From Nitrososphaerales archaeon (lineage in GTDB: Archaea > Thermoproteota > Nitrososphaeria > Nitrososphaerales > CADDZS01), in assembly GCA_030037995.1 (NCBI GenBank), contig JASHPQ010000004.1:1-33560 (forward strand): a stretch of 33,560 bases of DNA. The letters run 5' to 3'. Shown piece after piece: positions 23,262 through 32,015 of the stretch (its first letter is position 1; every line of letters begins with the position of its first letter). Under the pieces are notes generated by a model that made no database searches, was not told where the DNA came from, and worked only from the letters and a program-made list of their open reading frames with translations. Position numbers and translations under genes: made by a program.

Positions 23262-25469
23262 ATGTCCGGAGGATCTCCTTTCTCAGCGAAAAAGCGCTCT
23301 CTTTTGATTGTGGGAATCGTGGGGGCGGCCATCGCCATAACGTTGATGCTGGGTCTTATCTTGCTTCAAGCCAGTTATAACGTGAGTGAAGTTTCTACCT
23401 CGTCGTCAACTTCTGCTTTGTCAAACCCTTCTTCAACAAGTACCCAGTCTGCGGGCAGTTCTTCCTCCATTTCGATGTATTCCGGACCGACAGGTCTCCT
23501 GGGAGTCTCCCTTACCGACCCGCCGATCGTGCCTCCCGGTGTCACTGATGTCTACATTTCCTATTCCAGTGTAGAAGTGCATGTAGCCGATGCGGGAAAT
23601 GAGGATGGCTGGTATCAAGTTGCAGATGCGGGCAGCGTGGATCTGATGAGCCTCGTGAACGTCAGTCTGACCCTTGGAAGCGCGCAGGTCCAGACAGGCG
23701 TTTTCAATCTAATCGCCTTCAACATCACCTCGGCCGCAGTTACGATAAACGGCGCCAACGTTACGGCGTACGTCCCGGCGAACAGAATCAACGTACCGAT
23801 TGTCGGCGGCATCACAGTTAGCACGGGTAATTCTTCCGGTGTGCTGGTAGATCTCAGTCCGGAAGTAGTGCCTTACCAAAACGGCACGTCAATCTCTTAC
23901 GTCTTAGTACCTGAGGCCAGGAGTCTTCCAATACCGAGCAATGTGTGGAGCCGCGGTCTCGACGTGAAGGGCGCGAAATTACAGGAGATCCAGAATCAGA
24001 CCTGGATTACTAACGCTACTGGGGACGTGGTCGTGACGGGTATCAGTGTTACCCCCAATTCCTTCTCTTTGACTCTGCAAAACCAAGGAACCACGAATGC
24101 CAGTTTCTCCTCCATAACGATCGGACAGGTGATGTCCCTGCCGCAGTGCTACGCTACGCCTAACAGTGGAGCACCCAGGCCTGCTGTCGGAAATGGCAGT
24201 TACGTTACGGTTTTGCCGGAACAGCCGAGTTATGTTGGCAATGCAACTGTCTCTCTCGTCGGACAGGTCTATCCGCCACCGGCAACTGCTAACACGAGTG
24301 CATCAGTCCTTGTAACTGATCCTAATAGTAATGTGGTGGAATCGATGAACTCCTCGGTCGGGCAAAGCGGGGGTTTCAATGTCATTTTTGTCGCAGGTGG
24401 TTCCGTAACGCCCTGGGTGAACGGTACCTACAATGTCGTAGTCAATTACAACGGTACGGTTGGCACGACAAGCTTCCAGTGGGCTCCTTCTTCGGTTGTG
24501 ATTGCCACCACTAGTTCAACTACTAACTCGACTACAGTTATTACAAGCACTAATTTAACAGAGAGTACAGCCAACTACACTACGACAACTACAACGACGA
24601 CGGTTTCTAACTCCACTTTCCTTCCTTCCCCAGCCAACATCGCCGTGATGACGAATGCGACCTCATATTTCGGTAATGCAGGAATCTTGGTGTACGGTTC
24701 GATCAATCCCGCACCCGCGGTGTCCAACGCCGTCGTCGCCCTCCGCGTTGTCGGACCAGGAAGAGCTCTAGTTTTCAGCGATAACGCTCCAGTGGGGACC
24801 AATGGTTCGTTCAGTGCTGCCTTTCCTGCCGGCGGCCCGGCGAATGGGAGCAATATGGGAGGACCGATGTGGATGAACGGTACCTATATTGTCTATGCTT
24901 ACCAGGCCAGTCTTATCTCAGATGCAAGCTTCCAGTGGAGCGGAGCTTTCGTGAATGTCACTTCGTATACCACTTCCTCTAGCTCGTGGACCAACACCAC
25001 TGATGGCAACTACAGCAGTACAAGACAATTCCAGAATTCCTTCTGCGGCCTCTACGGTGGCCCAGATCGCTCCCTAAAGCTTCCACCCAGCCTCACGGTC
25101 GCCTACTATGCGATCTTGGCAAATGGAACGCTGTACCCGGTGAATTACACTTCACTGATCTTTCCGGGGTTTGTGCACCAAGGTCAGATGCGCCACGATA
25201 AGGGTAACAATTCCGCTTTGGGAATTGGTGGTGACATAATGGGAGGCGCTCTCACTTACACGCTCGCGCCGGGGCAGTCGGTGACCTTCACTTACAACGG
25301 CACGATCGACAGCCTGACCGGAATTCTTCTTTCGTACCTGCCGCGAAATTTTGCGGTGCCGAGCTCTCTCTTTCAGATTAACGTCGGTCAGGAGTACACT
25401 GTCCTCGCATCCGGACCGTTCGATGTAAGAGTAGCGACCATCGTCAACGCCACCTCCACGGGTTCCTAG
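23262..25469 (+). CDS. Large surface protein: DUF4382 domain plus YGN...FQW repeats
   Basis: 735 aa from ATG 23262 (a GTG at 23250 is alternative). An N-terminal helix (LLIVGIVGAAIAITLMLGLILL) and a Ser/Thr stalk are followed by a DUF4382 domain: LLGVSLTDPPIVPPGVTDVYISYSSVEVH, VDLMSLVNVSLTLGSAQVQTGVFNLI. Two homologous beta-sandwich-like repeats follow (about residues 324-406 and 469-559 of this start), each beginning Y(V/F)GNA, with a G(Q/S)(V/I)(Y/N)P(P/A)PA turn and ending SFQW. They are separated by a Thr-rich linker. A C-terminal beta-rich region completes it. Heavily sequon-rich. A surface or S-layer-associated binding role is likely; the ligand is unknown. It follows the thermopsin gene by 108 bp. 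Confidence 0.82.
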   Translation: MSGGSPFSAKKRSLLIVGIVGAAIAITLMLGLILLQASYNVSEVSTSSSTSALSNPSSTSTQSAGSSSSISMYSGPTGLLGVSLTDPPIVPPGVTDVYISYSSVEVHVADAGNEDGWYQVADAGSVDLMSLVNVSLTLGSAQVQTGVFNLIAFNITSAAVTINGANVTAYVPANRINVPIVGGITVSTGNSSGVLVDLSPEVVPYQNGTSISYVLVPEARSLPIPSNVWSRGLDVKGAKLQEIQNQTWITNATGDVVVTGISVTPNSFSLTLQNQGTTNASFSSITIGQVMSLPQCYATPNSGAPRPAVGNGSYVTVLPEQPSYVGNATVSLVGQVYPPPATANTSASVLVTDPNSNVVESMNSSVGQSGGFNVIFVAGGSVTPWVNGTYNVVVNYNGTVGTTSFQWAPSSVVIATTSSTTNSTTVITSTNLTESTANYTTTTTTTTVSNSTFLPSPANIAVMTNATSYFGNAGILVYGSINPAPAVSNAVVALRVVGPGRALVFSDNAPVGTNGSFSAAFPAGGPANGSNMGGPMWMNGTYIVYAYQASLISDASFQWSGAFVNVTSYTTSSSSWTNTTDGNYSSTRQFQNSFCGLYGGPDRSLKLPPSLTVAYYAILANGTLYPVNYTSLIFPGFVHQGQMRHDKGNNSALGIGGDIMGGALTYTLAPGQSVTFTYNGTIDSLTGILLSYLPRNFAVPSSLFQINVGQEYTVLASGPFDVRVATIVNATSTGS

Positions 25470-25497
25470 TCGCTAGAGAATTCTATTTGAACCGACG

Positions 25498-25959
25498 TCA
25501 AGGGGAGATGCCGCTCGGTAGGGCTTGCGGTTGCGTCTGTGTCTTCGGCAGTTTGTAGATCCAGCCCGTTCCGTGTCGCGATCTCGTAAGCAGGCCTCTC
25601 CTCGTTAAGCGGGAGAGATAGGTGGATATGACGCTCAACGATGTTCCGGCCTTGAACTCCTCCAGGTACGCCTCAAGGATGTCTCCCGACGTGAAAGATC
25701 CAAGGCGAAATCTGTCCTGGATGAGAGTGTAAACACGCGCAAAGTTAGTGTCCATCGGCTCCTGCGGCTGGTCTAGCGGCTGTTTTGCCGATACCGTCTG
25801 CGCAAAGTCGATCAATTTGGCAATGTTGTCCTTGGATGTCCCCTCAATGTTGAACGAGTACTTCGTACCGGAATCGTCGGCAAATTCTATCTTGACTTTA
25901 ACTGGCTTCGTAATTGGCGCATGAGGTGTGGTAAGCGGAATCTCTTCTGGAGGAATCAT
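25498..25959 (-). CDS. Origin-adjacent winged-helix protein
   Basis: 153 aa. The N-terminal half has a beta-rich stretch KVKIEFADDSGTKYSFNIEG. The C-terminal half is a winged helix: FARVYTLIQDRFRLGSFTSGDILEAYLEEFKAGTSLSVISTYLSRLTRRGLLTRSRHGTGWIYKL. It starts (ATG) at the edge of the replication origin and is transcribed away from it. That location raises the chance of a role in origin or replication control, but the sequence alone shows only a DNA-binding fold. Not recognised as a named family. Confidence 0.72.
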   Translation of the reverse strand: MIPPEEIPLTTPHAPITKPVKVKIEFADDSGTKYSFNIEGTSKDNIAKLIDFAQTVSAKQPLDQPQEPMDTNFARVYTLIQDRFRLGSFTSGDILEAYLEEFKAGTSLSVISTYLSRLTRRGLLTRSRHGTGWIYKLPKTQTQPQALPSGISP

Positions 25960-26168
25960 TTGATTGTCACGATTAACAGGATTGACGGCTCAACAGGCCT
26001 TGATCGACTGGTAGATAACATGTGAGGGTGTGAACTTGTTAATGTGGCTGTCAAAAGGATCGAATCAGTATGAGAGGATCAAGAAAGGGGGAAAGGAGTG
26101 CTGTTAATCTCTGATTTTTTTGTCTCTTCACTGTGAAACATTAGAGAGGTTAATCGTTGATCTTTGTG

Positions 26169-26190
26169 TTGCAGTGGAAATGTAGGGGTG
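26169..26190 (+). repeat. ORB element 1
   Basis: TTGCAGTGGAAATGTAGGGG then TG. Core CAGTGGAA at 26172-26179 followed by a G-string, the layout of an Orc1/Cdc6 recognition box. Confidence 0.75.
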
Positions 26191-26230
26191 GCTTGTGAAA
26201 CCTGTTAACATGTCTAGAGCAGAGATCCTG

Positions 26231-26252
26231 CTCCAGTGGAAGTCAAGGGGTC
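26231..26252 (+). repeat. ORB element 2
   Basis: CTCCAGTGGAAGTCAAGGGG then TC. Core at 26234-26241, 62 bp after core 1, same orientation; the best match to the crenarchaeal ORB consensus. Confidence 0.8.
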
Positions 26253-26307
26253 AGATTCGAGGGCCTTTTGCAATTAGGAAGATAATGGGTTAACAGGCAC
26301 CCTGGCT

Positions 26308-26329
26308 CTTCCAGTGGAAATGCTAAGAG
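26308..26329 (+). repeat. ORB element 3
   Basis: CTTCCAGTGGAAATGCTAAG then AG. Core at 26312-26319, 78 bp after core 2. The 3' G-string is weaker than in the other two. Confidence 0.7.
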
Positions 26330-26415
26330 GCCTGAGTTCGCTATATAGCTGCTTAGTTGCAGTTTAGACATTTACAGTTGATCATTGTTGACTCTGTTGT
26401 TTTTCTTTATTTGAG

Positions 26416-26423
26416 TATAAATA
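26416..26423 (+). promoter_or_regulatory. Probable TATA box of orc1/cdc6
   Basis: TATAAATA, a near-consensus archaeal TATA box. A start site about 26 bp on (near 26445) gives a leader of roughly 60 nt before the GTG at 26507. It lies at the edge of the AT-rich origin segment, so initiation and orc1 transcription may influence one another. Confidence 0.6.
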
Positions 26424-26483
26424 TCTCATCAGGTCTTTCTCGCAAGATTATTATTCGCTAACAGGACCAAAAGCAAGACTCCT

Positions 26484-26507
26484 ATGGAAACAGAGGTAGG
26501 TGGGTAG
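26484..26507 (+). other. Seven-codon mini-ORF overlapping the orc1 start
   Basis: ATG at 26484 opens seven codons (METEVGG) that end in TAG at 26505-26507, and the last G is the first base of the orc1 GTG. An AGGTAGGTGGG stretch inside it could act as the ribosome site for orc1. A translated leader would couple to orc1 by re-initiation. It may equally be coincidence. Confidence 0.3.
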
Positions 26508-27718
26508 TGCTGGATCAAAGCTCAGACTCTTTAGAGACCATCTTTCAAAAGGCCCTGGCGGCTCCGAAACTGTTTCGGAACCACGACGCTTTGAGATCAG
26601 ATTACGTTCCGGACCACCTGCCGTTCAGGGACGACCAGATCACTTCCGTCGCACAGGTACTCTCGCCGCTTCTGCATTCGTCCAAGCCATCTAACCTTTT
26701 AATCTACGGAAAGACCGGGACAGGAAAAACCGCAGCAACCAGACACGTCTTGTCAAAGCTTACCACAGCCTCAAAGAACAACGGTATCCAGGCTACCTTC
26801 GTTTACTCCAATGTCCGGATGGCTGGCACAGAGTACAGAGTGCTCGCCGAACTCGCGGCGCAAACGGGACTGTCAGTCCCATTTACAGGCCTGGCAGTCA
26901 GCGAGGTACTAGCTCGCCTCCAAGGCCAAATCAAAAACAAAAAACTCCACGCCGTGTTCGTACTCGATGAAATCGACTATCTCGTGAAGCTGTTCGGAGA
27001 CAGATTGCTCTACGATCTCACGACTTCCTCGGATGCCATCGCCCCCGGATTTCTATCTATAGTGGGAATTTCCAACGACCTCCAGTTTAAGGAAGAGCTC
27101 GGGGCAAGGGTGCTCAGCCGGCTCTCCGAAGAGGAAATTGTTTTCCCGCCGTACACCGCTCAAGAGCTCACTACTATACTGCACGAGAGAGCGAAATTTG
27201 CATTCAACTCCGGCGCCTATACGGAAGCCGCAGTGAATCTCTGCGCTGCCCTTTCAGGATCCGAGCACGGCGACGCCAGGAGGGCCGTGGACCTCCTCAG
27301 AATAGCCGGCGAGGTCGCAGAAAGAGAAGGATCAAAACAGCTAGACGAAAAACACGTGAGAATCGCACTGCAAAAGATCGATCAGGATAGGATCAGCGAC
27401 GCCCTCAAGAGCCTCCCACTCCACGCCAAGCTCGTCCTCATCGCGGCTGTGAAAAACGATAGCTCTGAAAATAAAAAGTCCAGCGGTACCATCTACGAAC
27501 ACTACTCCGGTCTTTGTAAAGCATCCGGAATCGAGGCACTCACCACCAGACGCGTCTCGGGCCTCATAACAGAACTGGACACCCTCGGTCTCGTCAGCGC
27601 CACGCTGGTGAACTATGGGAGGTACGGGAGGACAAAGAAAGTCACTCCGCAAATTTCCCAGGATGTACTGCGGCAGGCCTTCCAAGACGACGGCGTTGTC
27701 AGCCAACTCCTCGATTAG
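26507..27718 (+). CDS. orc1/cdc6: Orc1/Cdc6 replication initiator
   Basis: 403 aa AAA+ ATPase that binds ORB elements, melts the origin and loads MCM. Walker A YGKTGTGKT (about 67-75), Walker B VFVLDEID (150-157), sensor 1 IVGISNDLQF, and sensor 2 region SGSEHGDARRAVDLLR are all present. The C-terminal winged helix (about 310-400) follows. Family length is about 400, so the GTG start is reasonable. It sits directly downstream of the ORB cluster, and ends convergently with DP1 with a 4-bp overlap of stop codons. Confidence 0.96.
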   Translation: MLDQSSDSLETIFQKALAAPKLFRNHDALRSDYVPDHLPFRDDQITSVAQVLSPLLHSSKPSNLLIYGKTGTGKTAATRHVLSKLTTASKNNGIQATFVYSNVRMAGTEYRVLAELAAQTGLSVPFTGLAVSEVLARLQGQIKNKKLHAVFVLDEIDYLVKLFGDRLLYDLTTSSDAIAPGFLSIVGISNDLQFKEELGARVLSRLSEEEIVFPPYTAQELTTILHERAKFAFNSGAYTEAAVNLCAALSGSEHGDARRAVDLLRIAGEVAEREGSKQLDEKHVRIALQKIDQDRISDALKSLPLHAKLVLIAAVKNDSSENKKSSGTIYEHYSGLCKASGIEALTTRRVSGLITELDTLGLVSATLVNYGRYGRTKKVTPQISQDVLRQAFQDDGVVSQLLD

Positions 27719-29268
27719 GAGCTCACGAGAAATTCACGCAACCTCACATCTAGGGTCGCCAAGTTCACTATAGGTACCAGCCCAGGCCTTGGGCTGATGC
27801 CCAAGTTCGCCTGGTAACCGGTCTGCGCCTGCCACGTACCTGAATTGATGATGAGCGTCGATTTGTACCTGTCCACCCCCACCGTGTGCACGTGACCGGA
27901 ATGGAAGATGTCGGGAACCTCCTCGATCACCAAGTGGTCTTCCACTTCGGGCGCGATCGGCGTCCTCGAGCCGAATATGGGGGCCACGTGCCGCGCACGG
28001 AGGAGCACCTTCATCGCTTCCTGTGGTCTCTCGTACGACAGGCCTGGCGTTGTGGCCAGGACGTCGTCGAGACTCCTGCCATGATAGGAGAGAATTGACA
28101 CGCCGCTTAACTTGAAAAGCGTGGGATCGCCCAGCATAGTGATGTTCTTGAGCTCGTGCAGCGAGGCCGCGTATTTCTTTGGAATCATCGGCTGGGGCAG
28201 CGCCTGCCTCGTCGCGTCGTGATTTCCCGGGATTACGAACATCTGCAGGTGTTGCGGCACCAGCTTCAGCTTTTGCGAGACCATCTCGTACTGCTTGTAG
28301 ATGTCCCTCTCTGCGAGCTCGTACTCCTGGTTGGGAAAAACGCCTACGCCGTCAACGACATCCCCGCCGATGATCACGTACTTGAGGCGGCGCACGATCT
28401 CCTCGTCTTCTTCGGAGATCACACCACGTCCGGAGATCCACTCCAAGAAGCGGTCAAAGGCGCCCTCAAGGAACTTGTTGCTTCCGATGTGAAGATCCGA
28501 GAGGAAGACCGCATAGACAGTCTTTTTCGAGATGGATGCAGTTCTGATCGGAATGTCCGGCTGAATGATGTTCTTCAAGATCAGCCGGCCTTGGGAGGCT
28601 TCCACGTCGGCGATTATGCACTGATCTAGGGCGATCTCACTCGCGGCTTTCTTCGCCTCCGGGCTGAGCGCGATGATCGAGGCGCTCCCCGTATCATCAT
28701 CCACTGTGAACTCGATCCCGTTTTTCGTCGGCCTGCGTGAAAATACAAGTCCGGAGATTTTTGAGGCACCCTTGTCCTTGTTGACTTTGGAAATTTTAAT
28801 GACTTGGCGCCCCTCCGGCCGCTCGGCCAGGATCCGCGACATCTTCTCATATCGGCTCTTGAACAGCTGCGGAAATCCCTCGATCCCCGTCGGCCGGATG
28901 TGAGAGGAGGGATCTTTCATGACCTCCACCTCCGCTTCAATCGATTCCAAAACCACTTTCTTAGTGTCAGGGACCCCACTCGATGGAGTACTTTCAGCGA
29001 TGAGATCAAAGAGTTCCGGAAAGATCTCTATAAGGTCGGACCGCTCAATCGCGCGTGAGGTGCTTCTAGTTCTCGCCTTGATCTCCATCACTTCACGCAC
29101 GATAACCTCAAAGCTGGGCTCTCCCTCGACCGGCGACCTGCGAGACTTTCTTTTTTCGCCCAGCCTTTGGAGGAGCTTCAACGCGTCGGGATCGATCTGG
29201 TAGCCCTTCCCTAGCGCCTCCTCCAGTGCACGGGATATAGAAGTGACGTAGGACAGATTACCGCTCAT
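27715..29268 (-). CDS. polB: DNA polymerase D small subunit DP1 (3'-5' exonuclease)
   Basis: 517 aa. The C-terminal calcineurin-like phosphoesterase domain shows the metal motifs SDLHIGSNKF (near residue 255), IIGGDVVDG, IPGNHDATRQ, YHGRSLDD and HSGHVHTVG, so proofreading Mre11-like nuclease residues look intact. It is preceded by an OB-fold (KISKVNKDKGASKISGLVFSRR...) and an N-terminal helical/linker region. Partner of DP2 at 13194-16832. The ATG overlaps the upstream phosphohexomutase stop as ATGA, indicating coupling. Confidence 0.95.
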   Translation of the reverse strand: MSGNLSYVTSISRALEEALGKGYQIDPDALKLLQRLGEKRKSRRSPVEGEPSFEVIVREVMEIKARTRSTSRAIERSDLIEIFPELFDLIAESTPSSGVPDTKKVVLESIEAEVEVMKDPSSHIRPTGIEGFPQLFKSRYEKMSRILAERPEGRQVIKISKVNKDKGASKISGLVFSRRPTKNGIEFTVDDDTGSASIIALSPEAKKAASEIALDQCIIADVEASQGRLILKNIIQPDIPIRTASISKKTVYAVFLSDLHIGSNKFLEGAFDRFLEWISGRGVISEEDEEIVRRLKYVIIGGDVVDGVGVFPNQEYELAERDIYKQYEMVSQKLKLVPQHLQMFVIPGNHDATRQALPQPMIPKKYAASLHELKNITMLGDPTLFKLSGVSILSYHGRSLDDVLATTPGLSYERPQEAMKVLLRARHVAPIFGSRTPIAPEVEDHLVIEEVPDIFHSGHVHTVGVDRYKSTLIINSGTWQAQTGYQANLGISPRPGLVPIVNLATLDVRLREFLVSS

Positions 29269-30677
29269 GTTTGCTTCACGGAGCTAGTTGCAATCTTCAC
29301 GGCAGAATCCAGAAGCTCCCGGGCCTCGGCTTCGTCGGGCGATTCCACGTAGACCCGCACTTTTTTCTCCGTCCCGGAACTTCGCACCATCAGCCACCCG
29401 CCCCCCTTCAGGTTGAGCTTCACACCGTCAAGCTCGACGAAGCCCTCCACCTGCCCCGAGTACTTCTCCGCCATCTGGGAGCGCACGCACTCCAGATCCA
29501 GGGCGCCGGTGGGGAGAAGATTTCTCTGGAAGCTATGGTACACTGGAATCCATTCCAGTGCCTTGCTGAGGGAGAGGTGGTTCTCGGACAGGTACTGCGT
29601 GACGAGCACGCTCGCATATATCCCATCTTCCCAGTACCCCCAGCGGGGATCCACGATCTTGCTCGGTTCTGAGGCGTAGATCCCGCGATGCCTGTACAGC
29701 TCTTCGAAGGTCTTGCCGAGACGAGACCGCTGCACGGTGCAGCCAGCGTCCCGGGCAGTCTTTTCCAGAGCGCTCGACGAGTTCACCGAAATAATCACAT
29801 TGCCCCTCTTCACGCGCTCCAGGATAATTTTCAGGACGAGCGCCGAGAGCATGTAATCCGGAACGACACTGCCCCGCTCGTCGATCATGACCAGCCGATC
29901 CGCGTCGCCGTCGTGCGCGACTGTAAAATCTGCCCCAATCGCCTTGGAGAGCGACGCCACCTCCACGAGGGTCTCGGGCATCGGCTCGGGCATGCGGCCT
30001 GGGAACTTTTCGCTTGGATGCGCATTCACCGTAACGATCTCATGTCCCAGCTCGTGGAGGATGCCCGGCGTCACTCTCCCGGCCGCGCCATTGGCGCAGT
30101 CGACCAGAATCTTGAAAGACTTCTTGCCCTGCGGTGCGCGCTTCAAAAGCGCCTCGCAGTACGAGAAGATCGCCTCCTCGTTCTCAAACGTACTGCCGAA
30201 GTTGGCGAGCTCCCCTCCCTCCTTCCTCGAGGTGGGCCCCGAGAGCAGCTGCTCGACCTTGTGCTCTGCTTCTAGGGAGAACTCGATCCCGTCCGTGCCG
30301 AAGACTTTCACGCCGGCGTACTCAGGCGGATTGTGCGAAGCGGTGATCGAAAAACCCGCGTGGAGCTTGGAGGCCTTGATGTTGTACGCAAGGACCGGCG
30401 TGGGGATCAAGCCGTAGTTCTCCACATCGCTACCACACCAGTTCATTGCGGCAGAAGCTATGATGGCGAGTATGGCGGAGGTTTTGCGGCTGTCATACCC
30501 CAGACCAAACCTGCCCTCGCCGAGGAGCTCATTCACGGCAAAACAGACGGAGATGGTCTCCCTGAGAGAGACTTCCTGGCCGTAAATGCCCCTGATTCCC
30601 GCGGTGCCGAACTTTACGCGGATCTTAGGCCGCGCAAGACCAGTTTCCTGGTCGACTTCTTCCTGCAGGTTCTCCAC
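29265..30677 (-). CDS. Phosphomannomutase/phosphoglucosamine mutase family phosphohexomutase
   Basis: 470 aa alpha-D-phosphohexomutase that moves phosphate between C6 and C1 of hexose phosphates for nucleotide-sugar and glycan synthesis. Motifs: KFGTAGIRGIYG (22-33), active-site Ser114 in TASHNPPEYAGVK, Mg-binding DGDADRLV, sugar-binding region, and phosphate-binding RSSGTEKKVRVYVE. GlmM versus ManB cannot be told from sequence; heavy surface glycosylation in this genome gives either a use. GTG start at 30677. First gene of a two-gene unit with DP1 (4-bp overlap). Confidence 0.93.
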   Translation of the reverse strand: MENLQEEVDQETGLARPKIRVKFGTAGIRGIYGQEVSLRETISVCFAVNELLGEGRFGLGYDSRKTSAILAIIASAAMNWCGSDVENYGLIPTPVLAYNIKASKLHAGFSITASHNPPEYAGVKVFGTDGIEFSLEAEHKVEQLLSGPTSRKEGGELANFGSTFENEEAIFSYCEALLKRAPQGKKSFKILVDCANGAAGRVTPGILHELGHEIVTVNAHPSEKFPGRMPEPMPETLVEVASLSKAIGADFTVAHDGDADRLVMIDERGSVVPDYMLSALVLKIILERVKRGNVIISVNSSSALEKTARDAGCTVQRSRLGKTFEELYRHRGIYASEPSKIVDPRWGYWEDGIYASVLVTQYLSENHLSLSKALEWIPVYHSFQRNLLPTGALDLECVRSQMAEKYSGQVEGFVELDGVKLNLKGGGWLMVRSSGTEKKVRVYVESPDEAEARELLDSAVKIATSSVKQT

Positions 30678-31538
30678 GCCACTTGCTTTCGCTTCCTAGA
30701 CGCGGTGGGCGTAATCAGGTTTCTGTTTGAAATATTTTGAGCAGAAATGAGGTTCTTTTTGACCGATTTAGAGCGAGCAGAGATCAGCTCTCTCTTTCTT
30801 TCCCGCAAGAGAAACTCAAACTAAGGATGTCCGGGATTGTTTTGACTTAAAAGTCTCTGAGCTAATAAGAAAGCCTTTACCTAGTTCTAGTTTTTCTGAT
30901 CAGTAACACGTCTCAACCTCAGAAAGAAGAATATTCGGCCTCCAGTATGACAGTCTAACACTCATATTAAACGGAACTAATGAATGGTTCATCCAGTCGG
31001 GTGTAAAGTGCGGAGCGGTCCTTTCCTAGATGGACTGAAAAAAGATCAATAACTGCCTGACCTTTTTAGCTTCGCTTGCCAAAAACTTAGGGCAGAAGAT
31101 TTCCAAAATCCTACGACCATAGTTCATCATACCATTCTCTGCGACGAATCTGAGTAATGGCGCTCTCGCCGATTTCATACTTTTCAGGTAGCTCACATCG
31201 GCGCCAAAGTACGTTTCTCCCCCTTCGCTTTCCTGTTCAACATACCCCAGATAATTTTCCTCTTCTTACCAGCTGGCAGAAATACTCTAGTTGCCTCGCT
31301 GTTTAGCATGATTTGACTTCCCATCTTTCCGCCTGCACCTGCCGAAGATCAACTACGAGCGGGGGGACGCTGGGTCAACAAGTGCTTCTTGCCAATTCTA
31401 GCCTTTGGCACGGCAGCTGGAATGACCATGATCGCTCTTAGCTTGGGAATTTACGAAGACACTCGTCTCCTCCAGCTTGCTAACCCCCGTACAATCCATC
31501 GAAGCTTTTATTATCCTTAAAGGATAATAAGCTGAAAA
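30678..31538. other. 860-bp region without an intact gene; interrupted frames, probable decay
   Basis: No intact gene, tRNA or obvious RNA was found. On the minus strand 30900-31265 is a 122-codon frame broken only by one TAG at 31026-31028. On the plus strand about 31156-31520 is also open except for one TGA at 31314-31316, and reads as hydrophobic membrane-like sequence. Both cannot be real; either may be a decayed gene. A 43-codon minus-strand ORF (31193-31324) overlaps them. Base composition is more AT-rich than 9-30 kb. Confidence 0.45.
31508..31530. promoter_or_regulatory. 23-bp palindromic operator of the wHTH-nucleotidyltransferase pair
   Basis: TTATTATCCTT-A-AAGGATAATAA: perfect eleven-base arms around one A, ending 8 bp before the ATG at 31539. 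The left arm includes TTTATTATCC, a good TATA position for a leaderless transcript. A site this symmetrical over a promoter is most simply the operator of the adjacent wHTH protein. Confidence 0.7.
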
Positions 31539-32015
31539 ATGAATAACTTGGCAAAGCTCCTCGGAAGCTCCACACGAGCTAACGTTGTACAAGCTCTAGC
31601 GATGACCGAAAAGCCACTGAGTGCTTATAGGGTGTCGAAAATGTATAGCAGTAACATTTCCAAAGTATATATCGAAATGAAAAAGCTTGCAGGCTTGGGT
31701 CTAATCTCAGTCGTCAAGGGGAGAAGAGGACTTGAATATGCTCTAATCGATACGAATCTGCGAGCACTCGCATTGAAACTATCGCCAAGGAGTATCACAT
31801 ACGATGAATGGTGTACTCCGGAAGGAAAAGCTCGGAGGTTCAGAAATGGATTGATCAAAGTTCCCAAGTTTTCACTGGGCAAGCGGAGCAGGTCGGTATC
31901 AGTTTCGCGGCCAACGCGGATGAAAGGCGAGCTTAGTACTCTTGCGGTCTTGGCAAGGAGTAAATTCGACAAGAAATACCGCAGGATCGGTGATCGCGAG
32001 TACGCTCGCGTATGA
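31539..32015 (+). CDS. Winged-helix regulator, probable antitoxin of nucleotidyltransferase module
   Basis: 158 aa. N-terminal wHTH: LLGSSTRANVVQALAMTEKPLSAYRVSKMYSSNISKVYIEMKKLAGLGLISVVKGRRGLEYALID. The C-terminal half is basic and linker-like (KFSLGKRSRSVSVSRPTR). It overlaps the following nucleotidyltransferase gene, as antitoxin genes do in AbiEi/AbiEii and MNT-type modules, and a 23-bp palindrome sits directly upstream. Autoregulation is inferred. Not recognised as an exact named family. Confidence 0.75.
   Translation: MNNLAKLLGSSTRANVVQALAMTEKPLSAYRVSKMYSSNISKVYIEMKKLAGLGLISVVKGRRGLEYALIDTNLRALALKLSPRSITYDEWCTPEGKARRFRNGLIKVPKFSLGKRSRSVSVSRPTRMKGELSTLAVLARSKFDKKYRRIGDREYARV

Larger units (their letters stand above)
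25960..26506. other. Replication origin (oriC) with ORB elements
   Basis: 547 bp without a gene, directly upstream of orc1/cdc6. It holds three same-orientation ORB-like elements (26169, 26231, 26308) sharing CAGTGGAA with G-rich or purine-rich 3' flanks, as in Sulfolobus ORBs (CCAGTGGAAAC...GGGG). An imperfect copy, CACTGTGAAAC, lies at 26130. TTAACAGG or its inverse occurs at 25973, 26201 and 26290. An AT-rich stretch at about 26345-26430 could be the unwinding element. Origin next to its initiator gene is the common archaeal arrangement. Confidence 0.85.

Noticed and set aside
26200-26300. The repeated CAGTGGAA units considered as a CRISPR array.
   Set aside because: Only three units of about 22 bp with imperfect identity and 40-56 bp between them; position and sequence fit ORBs instead.
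30678-31538. Searched for tRNA or other structured RNA in the gene-poor region.
   Set aside because: No T-loop GGTTCGANNC-type sequence with a matching acceptor stem was found by eye.
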